Shown: positions 1-7,888, counted from the stretch's first letter. The stretch is DNA of 35,509 nt from Leucobacter salsicius M1-8 (GCF_000350525.1 NZ_AOCN01000014.1:1-35509), one strand, 5' to 3'. Program-made: numbers and translations. The notes: a model not told the origin generated them from the sequence alone.

Positions 1-43
1 GAGGGGCTTTTCGCGTGATTGATGTGTAGGGCGGTGACTGCAC

Positions 44-682
44 CTACTGCGTGATGATCAGCGGCGACAGCGACTTCGCGCGCTCAGCAGCACCCGTGGC
101 CCCGACGATCTCGAGCCAGTTGCCGAACTGCTGGTAGCCGCCCTCGGTGAGCACCGACTCGGGGTGGTACTGCACGCCGAAGATGGGGCGTTCGCGGTGG
201 TGCAGTGCCATGACAACGCCGTTCGCTGTTTCGGCGGTGATCTCGAGCACGTCGGGCACCGTATCGCGCACCACGGCGAGCGAGTGGTAGCGGGTCGCGT
301 CGAACTCTGCGGGCACGTCGGCGAAGAACGCGTCGCCCGTGTGGCGCACGCGAGACACCTTGCCGTGCATCAGCTCCTCGGCGTGCGTCACCGTCGCTCC
401 GAGCGCCTCGGCGATGGCCTGGTGCCCCAGGCACACCCCAAGCAGCGGAATGCCGGTGCGCAGGGCGATCTCGATCATGGGAATCGAGAGGCCGGCCTCC
501 GCAGGCGTGCCGGGGCCGGGCGACACGAGCACGCCGTCGAACTCGGTGACGGCATGCTCGAGCTCACCGATGGTGAGGTCGTCGTTGCGCATCACCTGCA
601 CGCTCGCGCCCAGCTGCTGCAGGTAGCCCGCGATCGTGTAGACAAAGCTGTCATAGTTATCGATCACCAGAATGCGTGTCAT
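44..682 (-). CDS. pabA: Glutamine amidotransferase, anthranilate/aminodeoxychorismate synthase component II
   Basis: Class I glutamine amidotransferase of 212 aa, the usual length for TrpG/PabA. It releases ammonia from glutamine for a chorismate-using partner (TrpE or PabB). The nucleophile elbow GVCLGHQ places the catalytic Cys at residue 84, and the His-Glu pair lies in YHPES (H173, E175). The N-terminus ILVIDNYDSFVY is typical. The gene is last in a minus-strand unit after the sortase and a 52-aa membrane protein, and its ATG overlaps the stop of that small gene (ATGA). No trpE or pabB is visible, so tryptophan versus folate use is not settled. The position next to crgA near oriC is where actinobacterial genomes usually carry the copy annotated pabA/trpG. 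Family call is certain; the symbol is moderate. Confidence 0.9.
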   Translation of the reverse strand: MTRILVIDNYDSFVYTIAGYLQQLGASVQVMRNDDLTIGELEHAVTEFDGVLVSPGPGTPAEAGLSIPMIEIALRTGIPLLGVCLGHQAIAEALGATVTHAEELMHGKVSRVRHTGDAFFADVPAEFDATRYHSLAVVRDTVPDVLEITAETANGVVMALHHRERPIFGVQYHPESVLTEGGYQQFGNWLEIVGATGAAERAKSLSPLIITQ

Positions 683-837
683 GGGCCAACCGTCACTTCT
701 TCTTCAGGGAGCTGCGCCGCAACCCACGGGTAGACATACGTTATGAGCGCGTAAACCGCCGCGACGAGCACGAGCAGCAGCACGATGACCCGCAGCCAGG
801 CGGGCCCGGGGAAAAACCTCCACAGCAAGGAAAACAT
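679..837 (-). CDS. Small single-pass membrane protein (52 aa) between sortase and pabA
   Basis: A 52-aa open frame. Its ATG shares one base with the sortase stop (TAATG) and its TGA overlaps the pabA start (ATGA). The protein begins MFSLLWRFFPGPAW, has one strongly hydrophobic helix at about residues 15-34 (VIVLLLVLVAAVYALI), and ends in a short acidic tail (LPEEEVTVGP). It has no signal-peptidase site that I can see, so it is probably an anchored bitopic protein. I do not recognise a family. Tight coupling to both neighbours, with no gap on either side, argues strongly that it is translated. A role with the sortase in the envelope is only inference. Confidence 0.75.
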   Translation of the reverse strand: MFSLLWRFFPGPAWLRVIVLLLVLVAAVYALITYVYPWVAAQLPEEEVTVGP

Positions 838-1616
838 TATGCGGCGTCTCCTCTCGGGGCCTGGGTCGCGCCCATCGTGGGGTTCAGCTCAATGAGCTCG
901 GCGGGCGGGCCCGCGCTGCGCGGCTGAAACCCCTCGTACACGGAGTACGCGATCGCCCGTTCATCGCTGCCGGCCATCTTGGGGTGGCAGGTCGTGAGCG
1001 TCAGAATCTGGTCGTCGCCCACGGCACCCTCGATGCGCGGGAACGGGTTCAGCACGTCCACCTCTTCGGGCAGCACGTACTCCATCGAACGGAACCGATA
1101 GGTGTACCACCCCTCCGCGGTCTCCACGAAGAGCGGGTCGCCAATGCGCAGGTTCATGACCTCGCGAAACGAGTTAATGAGGGGGCCGGATCGGTGGCCT
1201 GCGAGCGCGAAATTGCCCGGCTCACCGGGCATCTGCGTCATCTCGTAGTGCCCGATGCCCTTGTCGTCGAGGTTCAGCACGGTCCACCAGTCGGTGGTCT
1301 CGGCGACAGTGTTCGCGTAGGTGGTGCCGAATGCCGGGACATGCAGGTTGGCAAACGACTCAGAGGGTGCGGGGGCCTGCACGATCGGCACAACGCCGTC
1401 CCACTCCTCGGCGGGCGTCTCAGCGTCCCACTGGGCGGAGGCGGCTGCCGAGAGTTCGGTCTGTTTTGCGGTGACGGTGATGCCCGTGTGCCACGGCTGC
1501 CAGACGATGTATCCGAAGACTGCCACGCCTGCCACCAACAGAAGTTCACCGATAACGGTCAACGGGCTCAGCCTTGCGCGGCGCACGCGACCTGAACGCT
1601 TCTGTTTCACTCTCAC
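837..1616 (-). CDS. Class E sortase
   Basis: Membrane-anchored transpeptidase of 259 aa that cleaves LAXTG-type sorting signals and links proteins to peptidoglycan. A basic N-terminus (residues 1-16) precedes one membrane helix (about 18-39), with the catalytic domain outside the membrane. The triad is visible: H141 in LAGHRSG, C210 in TLTTCHP, and R220 in SDERAI. The TLTTC form and the single N-terminal anchor fit class E sortases of high-GC Gram-positives. It is first in a minus-strand unit followed by the 52-aa protein and pabA. It is divergent from crgA with a 53-bp gap. No sorted substrate is present in the window, so the targets are unknown. Confidence 0.92.
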   Translation of the reverse strand: MRVKQKRSGRVRRARLSPLTVIGELLLVAGVAVFGYIVWQPWHTGITVTAKQTELSAAASAQWDAETPAEEWDGVVPIVQAPAPSESFANLHVPAFGTTYANTVAETTDWWTVLNLDDKGIGHYEMTQMPGEPGNFALAGHRSGPLINSFREVMNLRIGDPLFVETAEGWYTYRFRSMEYVLPEEVDVLNPFPRIEGAVGDDQILTLTTCHPKMAGSDERAIAYSVYEGFQPRSAGPPAELIELNPTMGATQAPRGDAA

Positions 1617-1624
1617 ATTCTAGG

Positions 1625-1656
1625 CCGGGAACACTGAGGTGGCGCTGCGTTCCCGG
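1625..1656. promoter_or_regulatory. Inverted repeat in the sortase/crgA divergent promoter region
   Basis: An 8-bp perfect inverted repeat (CCGGGAAC at 1625-1632, GTTCCCGG at 1649-1656) with a 16-bp spacer sits in the 53-bp gap between the two divergent genes. A TAGACT -10-like hexamer at 1656-1661 lies just before the crgA ATG. It could be an operator or chance in GC-rich DNA; no regulator is assigned. Confidence 0.3.
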
Positions 1657-1669
1657 TAGACTCTGTGGC

Positions 1670-1954
1670 ATGTCAGCTGCTGGAAAAAATGTAGACAAGC
1701 ACAAGTCGAGCGATGTCGAGAAGGCCCAGGCCCGCCTCGAGCGCCAGGAGGCCCGCAAGGAGGCCCCGAACCCGGTGTGGTTTAAGCCGGTCATGTTCGG
1801 CTTCATGCTGCTCGGCCTGATCTGGATCGTGCTCTATTACGTCACGAGCGCGATGCCCACTCCGCTGCCGATCCCCACACTCGGTCAGGGCAACATCTTC
1901 GTTGGCTTCGGCCTCGTGCTGGTCGGCTTCCTCATGACTCCCTGGTGGAAGTAG
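1670..1954 (+). CDS. crgA: Cell division protein CrgA
   Basis: A 94-aa protein of the CrgA family, small divisome membrane proteins that bind FtsZ, FtsQ and penicillin-binding proteins in actinobacteria. A charged N-terminal cytoplasmic part (residues 1-35, KHKSSDVEKAQARLERQEAR) is followed by PNPVWFKPVMFG, a typical CrgA motif. Two membrane helices follow (about 43-60 and 76-91), and the protein ends in TPWWK. The frame is open further upstream, but the ATG at 1670 gives the family's usual length, and the upstream extension has no CrgA-like sequence. Its place next to the sortase/pabA unit and rhomboid matches the conserved actinobacterial order. Confidence 0.93.
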   Translation: MSAAGKNVDKHKSSDVEKAQARLERQEARKEAPNPVWFKPVMFGFMLLGLIWIVLYYVTSAMPTPLPIPTLGQGNIFVGFGLVLVGFLMTPWWK

Positions 1955-2029
1955 GGCTCAGCCCCTCACTCACAGCGGCTAAATCACACGGCTGTAATTC
2001 CTCCCCAGGTGGGGACAAACCTGTGGATA

Positions 2030-2070
2030 ACAACGAAGGGCCCGGAGAATTTCTCCGGGCCCTTCGTTGT
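2030..2070. terminator. Bidirectional terminator between crgA and the rhomboid gene
   Basis: A perfect 41-nt palindrome: 20-nt arms (2030-2049 and 2051-2070) around a single central T. The stem is rich in G+C (GGGCCCGGAGAA). The two flanking genes converge on it, so it can serve both. There is no long T tract; the outer arms carry AACGAA/TTCGTT. Confidence 0.85.
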
Positions 2071-2083
2071 ACCTCGCGTCGCG

Positions 2084-2986
2084 CTAGAGCGGCGACACAA
2101 TAAAGAATGCAAAACTCAACAGCACCAGCACGCCTGCAACGCCGCCGAGCATGAGCGCACGCTTCTTGGGAGCGCGCTGCCGCATCTGGAGCAGCACCCA
2201 CATGACGCTCGCGCCCACGATCAGGCCGCCCAGGTGAGCCTGCCACGACACGTTGGCACCGGGAATCAGACCGATACCGAAGTTAATCGCGACGAGTACC
2301 AGCAGCGAGGTGACGTTGATTCGCGCGGCCCGGTATGCGACGAGCGTCGCACCGAGCACCCCGAAGATCGCTCCCGAGGCGCCCACCGTGGGTACAAGCA
2401 GGGCCTGCGGATCCGCATAGGCCCAGAGCATTACGCCGAGTGAGCCACCGAGCCCCGTGAGCAAGTACAGCGCCGTGAAGCGCGCCTTGCCCAGCATCTG
2501 CTCAAGATTACGCCCGAACAGCCACAGCGCGTACATATTAAACAAAATGTGAAATATGAAGCCCGTTGAGTGCGTGAACACCGACGTCAGCATGCGCCAC
2601 GGCTCGAACTGCATCGGCAGCGAGTACAGGGGTGCGTACCAGAGGGCACGCGTCACCTGATCGTCACCGAAGTAGTGGGTGAGCATCTGCGCGACGTACA
2701 CGACCACGCACAGCGCCATGATGGCGTAAGTCACGGGGGTGTCGAGCGCCGCGATGCGGCGTCCGGTGACCCGCGCGGTGCGCTTGGCACGCTTCGCGCC
2801 CGAGGGCTGCACCTGTTTCATGCATTCGGGGCAGAGCACCCCCACGGCCGACACCACCTGGCAGTCAGCGCAGATGGTGCGGCCGCAGCGCTGGCACAGC
2901 GTGAAGCTGTGGGCGCCGGGGTGTCGATAGCAGACGTCGTTGGGCCCGTACGCTACGCGCTCACCGTAAGTTGGTTCGCCTGCCAA
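2084..2986 (-). CDS. Rhomboid family intramembrane serine protease with N-terminal zinc-binding module
   Basis: A 300-aa membrane protease of the rhomboid family, which cleaves transmembrane substrates. The catalytic Ser is in GASGAIFG (S204) and the partner His is in WQAHLGG (H251). The family HxxxN motif is at 146-150 (HILFN). About six helices lie between residues 85 and 295. Before them, residues 17-57 hold a Cys-rich B-box/zinc-ribbon-like segment (C19, C31, C34, C39, C42, C52, C55 plus His), often seen fused to actinobacterial rhomboids. The best start is a TTG at 2986, 8 nt after the cyclophilin stop; the next in-frame Met lies inside the membrane domain, so it is not an alternative. 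It is probably co-transcribed with the cyclophilin. Confidence 0.9.
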   Translation of the reverse strand: MAGEPTYGERVAYGPNDVCYRHPGAHSFTLCQRCGRTICADCQVVSAVGVLCPECMKQVQPSGAKRAKRTARVTGRRIAALDTPVTYAIMALCVVVYVAQMLTHYFGDDQVTRALWYAPLYSLPMQFEPWRMLTSVFTHSTGFIFHILFNMYALWLFGRNLEQMLGKARFTALYLLTGLGGSLGVMLWAYADPQALLVPTVGASGAIFGVLGATLVAYRAARINVTSLLVLVAINFGIGLIPGANVSWQAHLGGLIVGASVMWVLLQMRQRAPKKRALMLGGVAGVLVLLSFAFFIVSPL

Positions 2987-2994
2987 AGGGAAAC

Positions 2995-3504
2995 CTAGGC
3001 CGCGGCGATGTCGACGCTGGTGATGACGACGTCCTCGACCGGGCGGTCCATGCCACCGGTCTGAACGTTGCCAATGGCCTCAACGACAGCCTTCGAAGCG
3101 TCGTCTGCGACCTCACCGAAGATGGTGTGCTTGCCGGTGAGCCACTCGGGTGCGGTGGTCGTGATGAAGAACTGCGAGCCGTTGGTGTCCGAGAGGCGGC
3201 CCGTCATGTCGGGGCGCTTACCTGCGTTTGCCATGGCGAGCTGGTACTTGCGGTCGAACGAGAGCTCGGGGTGGATCTCATCGTCGAAGTTGTAGCCGGG
3301 GCCGCCGGTGCCGGTGCCCGTGGGGTCGCCACCCTGGATCATGAAGTCCTTGATGATGCGGTGGAAGATGACGCCGTTGTAGAAATCCTTCTCGGCGAGA
3401 TCGGTGAAGTTCTTCACGGTCTTGGGAGCGTGATCGCCGAAGAGGTTGATCACGATGTCGCCGTGGTTCGTGTGAATGGTTGCTACAGAGGTGTGAATGG
3501 TCAT
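2995..3504 (-). CDS. ppiA: Cyclophilin-type peptidyl-prolyl cis-trans isomerase
   Basis: A 169-aa single-domain cyclophilin that isomerises X-Pro bonds. Active-site sequence [19 protein letters not shown] (the Arg, Phe and Gln of the family are present) and NGSQFFI are clear. A stretch of about ten residues ([11 protein letters not shown]) sits between MANAG and TNGSQFFI, where the basic bacterial form has only a few residues. There is no signal peptide, so it should be cytoplasmic. It lies upstream of the rhomboid gene with an 8-nt gap and is divergent from the small protein at 3598. The same gene pair occurs near oriC in many actinobacteria. Confidence 0.95.
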   Translation of the reverse strand: MTIHTSVATIHTNHGDIVINLFGDHAPKTVKNFTDLAEKDFYNGVIFHRIIKDFMIQGGDPTGTGTGGPGYNFDDEIHPELSFDRKYQLAMANAGKRPDMTGRLSDTNGSQFFITTTAPEWLTGKHTIFGEVADDASKAVVEAIGNVQTGGMDRPVEDVVITSVDIAAA

Positions 3505-3597
3505 AGTCCTAGTGTATGCGGCCCACCCTTCGGTGTAGCGTGGAGTCTACTGAGCAATTACGTTCGGGGAACGCCCTGCCAATCGAGGAGGACAGGT

Positions 3598-4098
3598 ATG
3601 AAACTCTCACGGAAACGTCGTCGCGAACTGCGCCGTCTCAAAGGGACCGCACAGGAGCTGCTCGACCAGCAGCGCGTTGTGCTTGGCCACGCAGGTCTCG
3701 TGCTGCAGGAGGCCGGCCACCAGGCCCGCCAGCTCAGCGACGAGCACCTTGCCCCGCGCGTTGACGAGACGCTCGAGGCCGTTCGCCCGACGGTTGACCG
3801 CGGCGTAGCCTCGGCACGTCGCGCGGCCGATAGCGTACGCCGCGTTTCGGCACCGTTCGTGGCCAGCGCACTCGCGCGCACGATTCGCACGCTCGATGAG
3901 CTCGATAACCCGCAGGCTGCTAAGCAGGTGCGCGGGTTCGGCGAACGCAGCGGCTACCTGAAGGCCGAAAAGAAGAAGAAGGGTGCCGGCGGCGTCATTG
4001 CGCTGGGCCTCGGTATCGCGGCGGCAGCGGGCGTGGGCTACGCACTCTGGCAGGCGTTCCGCACCGACGACGAGCTGTGGATCGCTCCCGAGAACTAA
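3598..4098 (+). CDS. Conserved membrane-anchored protein of unknown function
   Basis: A 166-aa protein. The start ATG has a strong Shine-Dalgarno sequence (GAGGAGGA) about 6 nt upstream; longer readings through the antisense of ppiA are not credible. A very basic N-terminus (KLSRKRRRELRRLKG) is followed by a long helical, coiled-coil-like region (about 15-120, rich in Leu, Gln, Arg, Ala). A lysine patch (AEKKKKG) and one membrane helix (about 133-152) come next, and the tail ends RTDDELWIAPEN. The DDELW tail looks like a Microbacteriaceae-conserved protein usually left as hypothetical. A nucleoid- or membrane-associated role can be imagined from the charge, but nothing shows it. Confidence 0.8.
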   Translation: MKLSRKRRRELRRLKGTAQELLDQQRVVLGHAGLVLQEAGHQARQLSDEHLAPRVDETLEAVRPTVDRGVASARRAADSVRRVSAPFVASALARTIRTLDELDNPQAAKQVRGFGERSGYLKAEKKKKGAGGVIALGLGIAAAAGVGYALWQAFRTDDELWIAPEN

Positions 4099-4111
4099 TC
4101 GGATGACGGAT

Positions 4112-4157
4112 GCAGAAAGGGGCGTGGGGTTCAGATGAACCCCACGCCCCTTTCTGC
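4112..4157. terminator. Strong bidirectional terminator
   Basis: 21-nt perfect arms (4112-4132 and 4137-4157) around an AGAT loop. The stem core is GGGGCGTGGGGTTC, with AGAAA/TTTCT flanks inside the arms. It lies between the convergent small membrane protein gene and the Nudix gene. Confidence 0.88.
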
Positions 4158-4224
4158 GTGTGCGACCGGTGTATTCGCCCGTCGTGTGCGACTACTGCGA
4201 GCACAACCAGCTAGGTCGGCGGGG

Positions 4225-5001
4225 TTACTCCCCCGCTGGGCGGTTGGCCCGGCGCGGCCGGGAAGCCGAAGTGCGAGGTGTCGAGCTTCGCGGCGCCTCG
4301 CCGCGAACGGGCTCGCTGCGCACCACTCCCGTGTTGGGGGCGTCGCTGCGCGGCGCGGCTGTCTGCGCTGAGTTCTGCGCGGCATTCTGTTCGCCGCGCT
4401 GCCGCTGACCGGATCCCGATCGCTGGCGCGACCGCTGCCCGCCCCGCTTCGGCTGGCCCTGTTTCGCCTGCCCGGACTTTTGCCCCGACTGCTTGGACTG
4501 CCCGGATTGCTTCGGCTCGGTCTGCGTAGGTTCTGCCTGCTTCGGCTGCGCAGCCTTGGGGGTCTTCGCCGTCTGCTTGCGCAGGTTGATGCCCGCCATG
4601 TGCAGGCTCGTCTGCACGAGCGACAACGTTCGCAGCGCCTTGATCTCGCGCAGCGGCACCCAGCGGGCCTCGTCCGAGGATCCACCGATCTCGTGCCGCA
4701 GCGGGCCGTCCTTGACGGTCGCGCGGTACACGATCCGGATCGTATGCAGCTCAGGGTCAGTGCCCTCAGGCACTTCTTCGCGCACCATCACCCGAGAATC
4801 GACGCCCAGCAGCTTGCCAATCTTGGCCTCGAGCCCGGTCTCCTCAAGCACCTCGCGCACGACCGCATCACGGGGGTCCTCCCCCGGATCGATGCCGCCA
4901 CCCGGCAGGGTCCAGCCGTGCAGATGCCCGCGACGCCAGTGAGTGAGCAGGATCTTGCCACGCCGCTCTACCACCGCGTAGGCGGCCACTCGAAGATCCA
5001 T
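4225..5001 (-). CDS. Nudix hydrolase with long low-complexity basic tail
   Basis: A 258-aa protein. The Nudix domain (residues 1-about 145) carries a complete Nudix box from G35 to L57: G-x5-E, then seven residues, then REVLEETGL. It should hydrolyse a nucleoside diphosphate linked to another moiety using Mg2+; the substrate cannot be told. From about residue 150 the protein becomes a low-complexity tail made of Gln, Lys, Ser, Gly, Arg and Pro (repeats such as KQSGQ and KSGQAKQGQ), then a Ser/Arg/Pro end. This tail is likely disordered and nucleic-acid-binding in character. Nudix proteins of this kind are normally about 140-170 aa. It is a single gene bounded by the 4112-4157 terminator. Confidence 0.9.
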   Translation of the reverse strand: MDLRVAAYAVVERRGKILLTHWRRGHLHGWTLPGGGIDPGEDPRDAVVREVLEETGLEAKIGKLLGVDSRVMVREEVPEGTDPELHTIRIVYRATVKDGPLRHEIGGSSDEARWVPLREIKALRTLSLVQTSLHMAGINLRKQTAKTPKAAQPKQAEPTQTEPKQSGQSKQSGQKSGQAKQGQPKRGGQRSRQRSGSGQRQRGEQNAAQNSAQTAAPRSDAPNTGVVRSEPVRGEAPRSSTPRTSASRPRRANRPAGE

Positions 5002-5099
5002 GATCTGAAGCTTATCTGGTCAGTCGCGCGATAACCCGGGACCGCGCGCGGCCGCTGCCGATCGCGGTCCTGATCCGGATCTTTGGGGTTCTGAGCCGG

Positions 5100-6128
5100 T
5101 TAGGCCCGGGGGCCGTGATTTGCGGCCCAGCCGATCGTCCAGCGATCGAGCGCGGCATACGCCGCAGCCCGAGGTTCAGCAGCAGAGAGGAACACGTCGT
5201 GCAGCGCACCATCGATGCGCAGGACGGTCAATTCGGGCCCGAGCTTGAGACCGGCCCGCGCCACCGCGTCGACTTCGAGCACGCTGTCGGCGCACGTAAA
5301 GTCATCGCTCCACCGCAGGGTAAGTGCCGACCGGGCCGAAAGCAGCATCGAAATGGGCGCATCGATCTGCAGGCCTTGACTCACGCGCGCATGGCCGGCG
5401 ATCACCGCCCGCAGCCATCCCGTCAACACCGCGTGGCTGCGGTCGGGTCGCCAGTCGGCATTGAGGGTGTCGTATTCACCGGGGAGCCCGACGGAGCGCT
5501 GGGCCCGGGAATAGAAGCCGTTGTCGATCTGCGGCAGAATATCGCGGGCGTTGACCCGCGCACCGATTTCAATGATCGGCTTGAGGAGGTGCCGGCCCGC
5601 GGAGTTGAGTTGAAACTCGAGCCACGGGCTGTTGAGCACGAGGGCGTCGCATCCGCCGGGGTTCTGGGCTGCCCACAGGCTGAGCACGAGCCCGCCGGTC
5701 GAGTGGCCCATGAGGATCAGGCGGCGGCCCGGATCCCCCACGGGTTCACCCGCATCGGCGCGCATGATCTCGAGCGCCGCGTCGATTTCCTCGTGGTAGT
5801 CACCGAGGTCTTCGATGTAGCCGGGGGTCTGCCCCTCGCGCAGACTGCGCCCGTACTTGCGCAGGTCAAGTGCGTAGAACGTGGCACCCTGCTGGGTCCA
5901 GAATGCCGCCAGCTCGCGCTGAAAGAAGTAGTCCGACCACCCGTGCACATAGAGCACGCGCGCGCCCTCCAGGCGACGTTTCCCGTGAAACATTCGCTGC
6001 AGCCACGGCAACGAATCCGGTCGCGAGCGCACGAGCGTCGCGACGAGCGGCCCCTCTTCGTCTGCTCCCAGGTCGATGTCAGTGCACTCGAAGCCCTGGC
6101 CCAGAATGTCTTCGCGCCACACGGTCAT
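5100..6128 (-). CDS. Alpha/beta hydrolase (serine aminopeptidase S33/monoacylglycerol-lipase-like)
   Basis: A 342-aa soluble alpha/beta hydrolase. The nucleophile elbow is GHSTGG (S143), the oxyanion-side motif VHGWSDYF is at 61-68, the DLRKYGRS strand is at 88-95, and the C-terminal His is in LHDVFLS. The order fits the S33-type hydrolase/lysophospholipase group. Substrate is unknown. The reading frame carries a one-mismatch parS-like sequence near codon 48 (MFHGK). Its neighbours (Nudix downstream, DUF4097 gene upstream, both minus) leave gaps of about 100 and 140 bp, so it is probably transcribed alone. Confidence 0.88.
   Translation of the reverse strand: MTVWREDILGQGFECTDIDLGADEEGPLVATLVRSRPDSLPWLQRMFHGKRRLEGARVLYVHGWSDYFFQRELAAFWTQQGATFYALDLRKYGRSLREGQTPGYIEDLGDYHEEIDAALEIMRADAGEPVGDPGRRLILMGHSTGGLVLSLWAAQNPGGCDALVLNSPWLEFQLNSAGRHLLKPIIEIGARVNARDILPQIDNGFYSRAQRSVGLPGEYDTLNADWRPDRSHAVLTGWLRAVIAGHARVSQGLQIDAPISMLLSARSALTLRWSDDFTCADSVLEVDAVARAGLKLGPELTVLRIDGALHDVFLSAAEPRAAAYAALDRWTIGWAANHGPRA
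5977..5992. promoter_or_regulatory. Degenerate parS-like site
   Basis: CGTTTCCCGTGAAACA matches the 14-bp parS core GTTTCACGTGAAAC with one mismatch (A to C at the sixth core base). It lies in the alpha/beta hydrolase gene, about 10.7 kb from the recF sites. Binding by ParB would be weaker than at the intact sites, if it occurs. Confidence 0.4.
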
Positions 6129-6272
6129 GTCGCCATCATACGGACACTTGGGGGGGCCGGTGGGTGGGTGGTGCCGCTGCGCCCCACGTTCGAGGCCCCG
6201 GGCTCGCCGGTGGCGAGCTCCAGGGCCTCGAGGGTTGAGCGTGGCAAATGCGTAGCGTGCGGCGTCGAGCCG

Positions 6273-7187
6273 TTAGTGCTTGAGCACGATCTCCGCGGCC
6301 TCAGCCCGGGCCGTCACCACGTGCTTCGAGCCCTTGCTCACCTCGAGCCGGTTATCGATCGATCCCAGATCTGCCTGTGCATCGACACGGTACGTCTCCT
6401 TCGGCAGCTGCGCGGTGAGGGTTCCCACCTCTGCGCTCACCTCGACGAGGGTCGGGGCAGTGCCGGTGAGCTTCACGGTCGTGTCCCCCGTCGTCACGGA
6501 GGCGTCCGCTTCGTCGACGTCGGCAAGCTCGACGGTAGCATCGCCCACGCTGACCTCTAGATCGAGCGTGCGCGCGTCTCCCTTCAGCGTCAGTGACCCG
6601 GCGCTGACCTCCAGGCTGACCTCGTCGTACGATCCGGTCCCGGTGAACTGCCCCGCAGCGACCTGCACGTCGAGGCTCGCGGCACGGTTCTGTCCGAGCT
6701 CTCGGGGCAGCGTGAGCGTGACCGTCTGGTCACCGCCCACCCGCGGACCGCACCCGACCAGGCAGGTGTCGCCGCTTCTGCGCCCCAGTTCGCGGTTGAC
6801 GATCAGGTCCTCGCCGTCACGCTCCAGAGTCCAGCCGTTGACGTTGCCCGCCTCGCCCTGCGTCACGTTTTCGACAGTCAAGACCGCCTCGGCCACATCG
6901 CCATATTTGAGCGTGAAGTCGCTCGCGGCGGCGTCAATCTCGATCGAGGTGACACCCACGGCGTCGGCGTAGAGTTCGGCGGCAGAGCCAGCGCCCGCGT
7001 ACTCGGTCGTGTAGTTCGTCCCCTCGACGACTTCCCAGGGCTCGGGTACGGTCAGCCCGTATACGGCCGAGGTGGCCGTACCGAGCAGGGCCAGCCCACC
7101 CACGACCGAGGTTGCGACGAGGATGGCGGTGCTGGCGGTCGACCGCGCGGGCTTCGGTGCGCCCGGCGTCGGAATGTGGTTACTCAT
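6273..7187 (-). CDS. DUF4097-family beta-strand repeat membrane protein
   Basis: A 304-aa protein with a Pro-rich cytoplasmic start, one membrane helix (about residues 19-45) and a large external domain. From about residue 75 to the end the sequence is a run of short beta strands with alternating Val/Leu/Thr and Asp/Gly turns (SLEVSAGSLTLKG, DLEVSVGDATVEL), the DUF4097 right-handed-repeat pattern. The start ATG overlaps the stop of the response regulator (ATGA), so the three genes kinase, regulator and DUF4097 form one unit. DUF4097 proteins often sit beside envelope-stress two-component systems; an envelope-sensing or structural role is inferred from that context only. A CxxxC pair (CLVGC) is near residue 120. 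Confidence 0.85.
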   Translation of the reverse strand: MSNHIPTPGAPKPARSTASTAILVATSVVGGLALLGTATSAVYGLTVPEPWEVVEGTNYTTEYAGAGSAAELYADAVGVTSIEIDAAASDFTLKYGDVAEAVLTVENVTQGEAGNVNGWTLERDGEDLIVNRELGRRSGDTCLVGCGPRVGGDQTVTLTLPRELGQNRAASLDVQVAAGQFTGTGSYDEVSLEVSAGSLTLKGDARTLDLEVSVGDATVELADVDEADASVTTGDTTVKLTGTAPTLVEVSAEVGTLTAQLPKETYRVDAQADLGSIDNRLEVSKGSKHVVTARAEAAEIVLKH

Positions 7188-7888
7188 AGTGGGAATCCGC
7201 TCTGTGAGGTCGACTGGTGCGGGGCAGCTGCACGCGGGGTGCTGCCCGAATTTTCAATATGCGCGATGGCCGCGAGCACGCGGCGGTTGCCGTCCTCGGC
7301 GTCGAGGCCGAGCTTCTGGAAGATCGCGGTGATGTGCTTTTCGACGCTGGCCTCCGAGAGATACAGCATCCCGGCAATCGTCTGGTTCGAACGACCCTCG
7401 GCGAGCGCGGCCAGCACGGTACGCTCACGGTCGGTGAGTTGTTGCATCCGGTCGTCGCGCCCGCGCCGCGTCAGCAACTGGGCCACGACCTCGGGGTCGA
7501 GCACGGTGGCGCCCTGCGCGATGCGCTCGACCGACTCGATGAACTCCCCCACGTCGGCGACACGGTCCTTAAGCAGGTACCCGAAGGCACCGCCTTGCGC
7601 GGCGATCATCTCACTCGCGTACCGCTCCTCCACGTACTGCGAGAGCACGAGCACGGGGAGCTGGGGCCGGCTATGCCGCAGCTCATGCGCGGCCCGAATG
7701 CCCTCATCGGTGTAGCTCGGCGGCAGGCGCACGTCGAGAATGCACAGATCCGGATCAGTGCTGGCCACCGAGGCCATCAGCCCCGTGGCGTCGGGAAGCG
7801 CCGCAACCACCTCGTGACCGCCGTGCTCGAGCAGGCGCACGAGCCCCTCGCGCAGCAGCACGGAATCCTCACAGATCAGGATGCGCAT
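7184..7888 (-). CDS. NarL/FixJ-family response regulator
   Basis: A 234-aa DNA-binding response regulator. The receiver domain (residues 1-120) has the acidic pocket E7/D8, phospho-acceptor D52 (CILDVRLPP) and Lys in LLKDRV. A LuxR-type HTH follows (about 148-200: LTDRERTVLAALAEGRSNQTIA, SVEKHITAIFQKLGL). The ATG at 7888 begins the domain exactly (MRILICEDS); the frame is open upstream, but only as antisense of the kinase gene. Its start lies 13 nt inside the end of the kinase gene and its stop overlaps the DUF4097 start, so it is translationally coupled to both. It is presumably phosphorylated by that kinase and may control its own operon. Confidence 0.95.
   Translation of the reverse strand: MRILICEDSVLLREGLVRLLEHGGHEVVAALPDATGLMASVASTDPDLCILDVRLPPSYTDEGIRAAHELRHSRPQLPVLVLSQYVEERYASEMIAAQGGAFGYLLKDRVADVGEFIESVERIAQGATVLDPEVVAQLLTRRGRDDRMQQLTDRERTVLAALAEGRSNQTIAGMLYLSEASVEKHITAIFQKLGLDAEDGNRRVLAAIAHIENSGSTPRAAAPHQSTSQSGFPL

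Noticed and set aside
2971..3597. Upstream extension of the small protein at 3598 through the antisense of ppiA
   Set aside because: The ATG at 3598 has a strong ribosome-binding site, and the extension mirrors the cyclophilin gene.
5115..6560. A 481-codon plus-strand open frame opposite the alpha/beta hydrolase
   Set aside because: Antisense shadow of a clear gene in GC-rich DNA; the translation has no domain and is rich in Arg, His and Ala.
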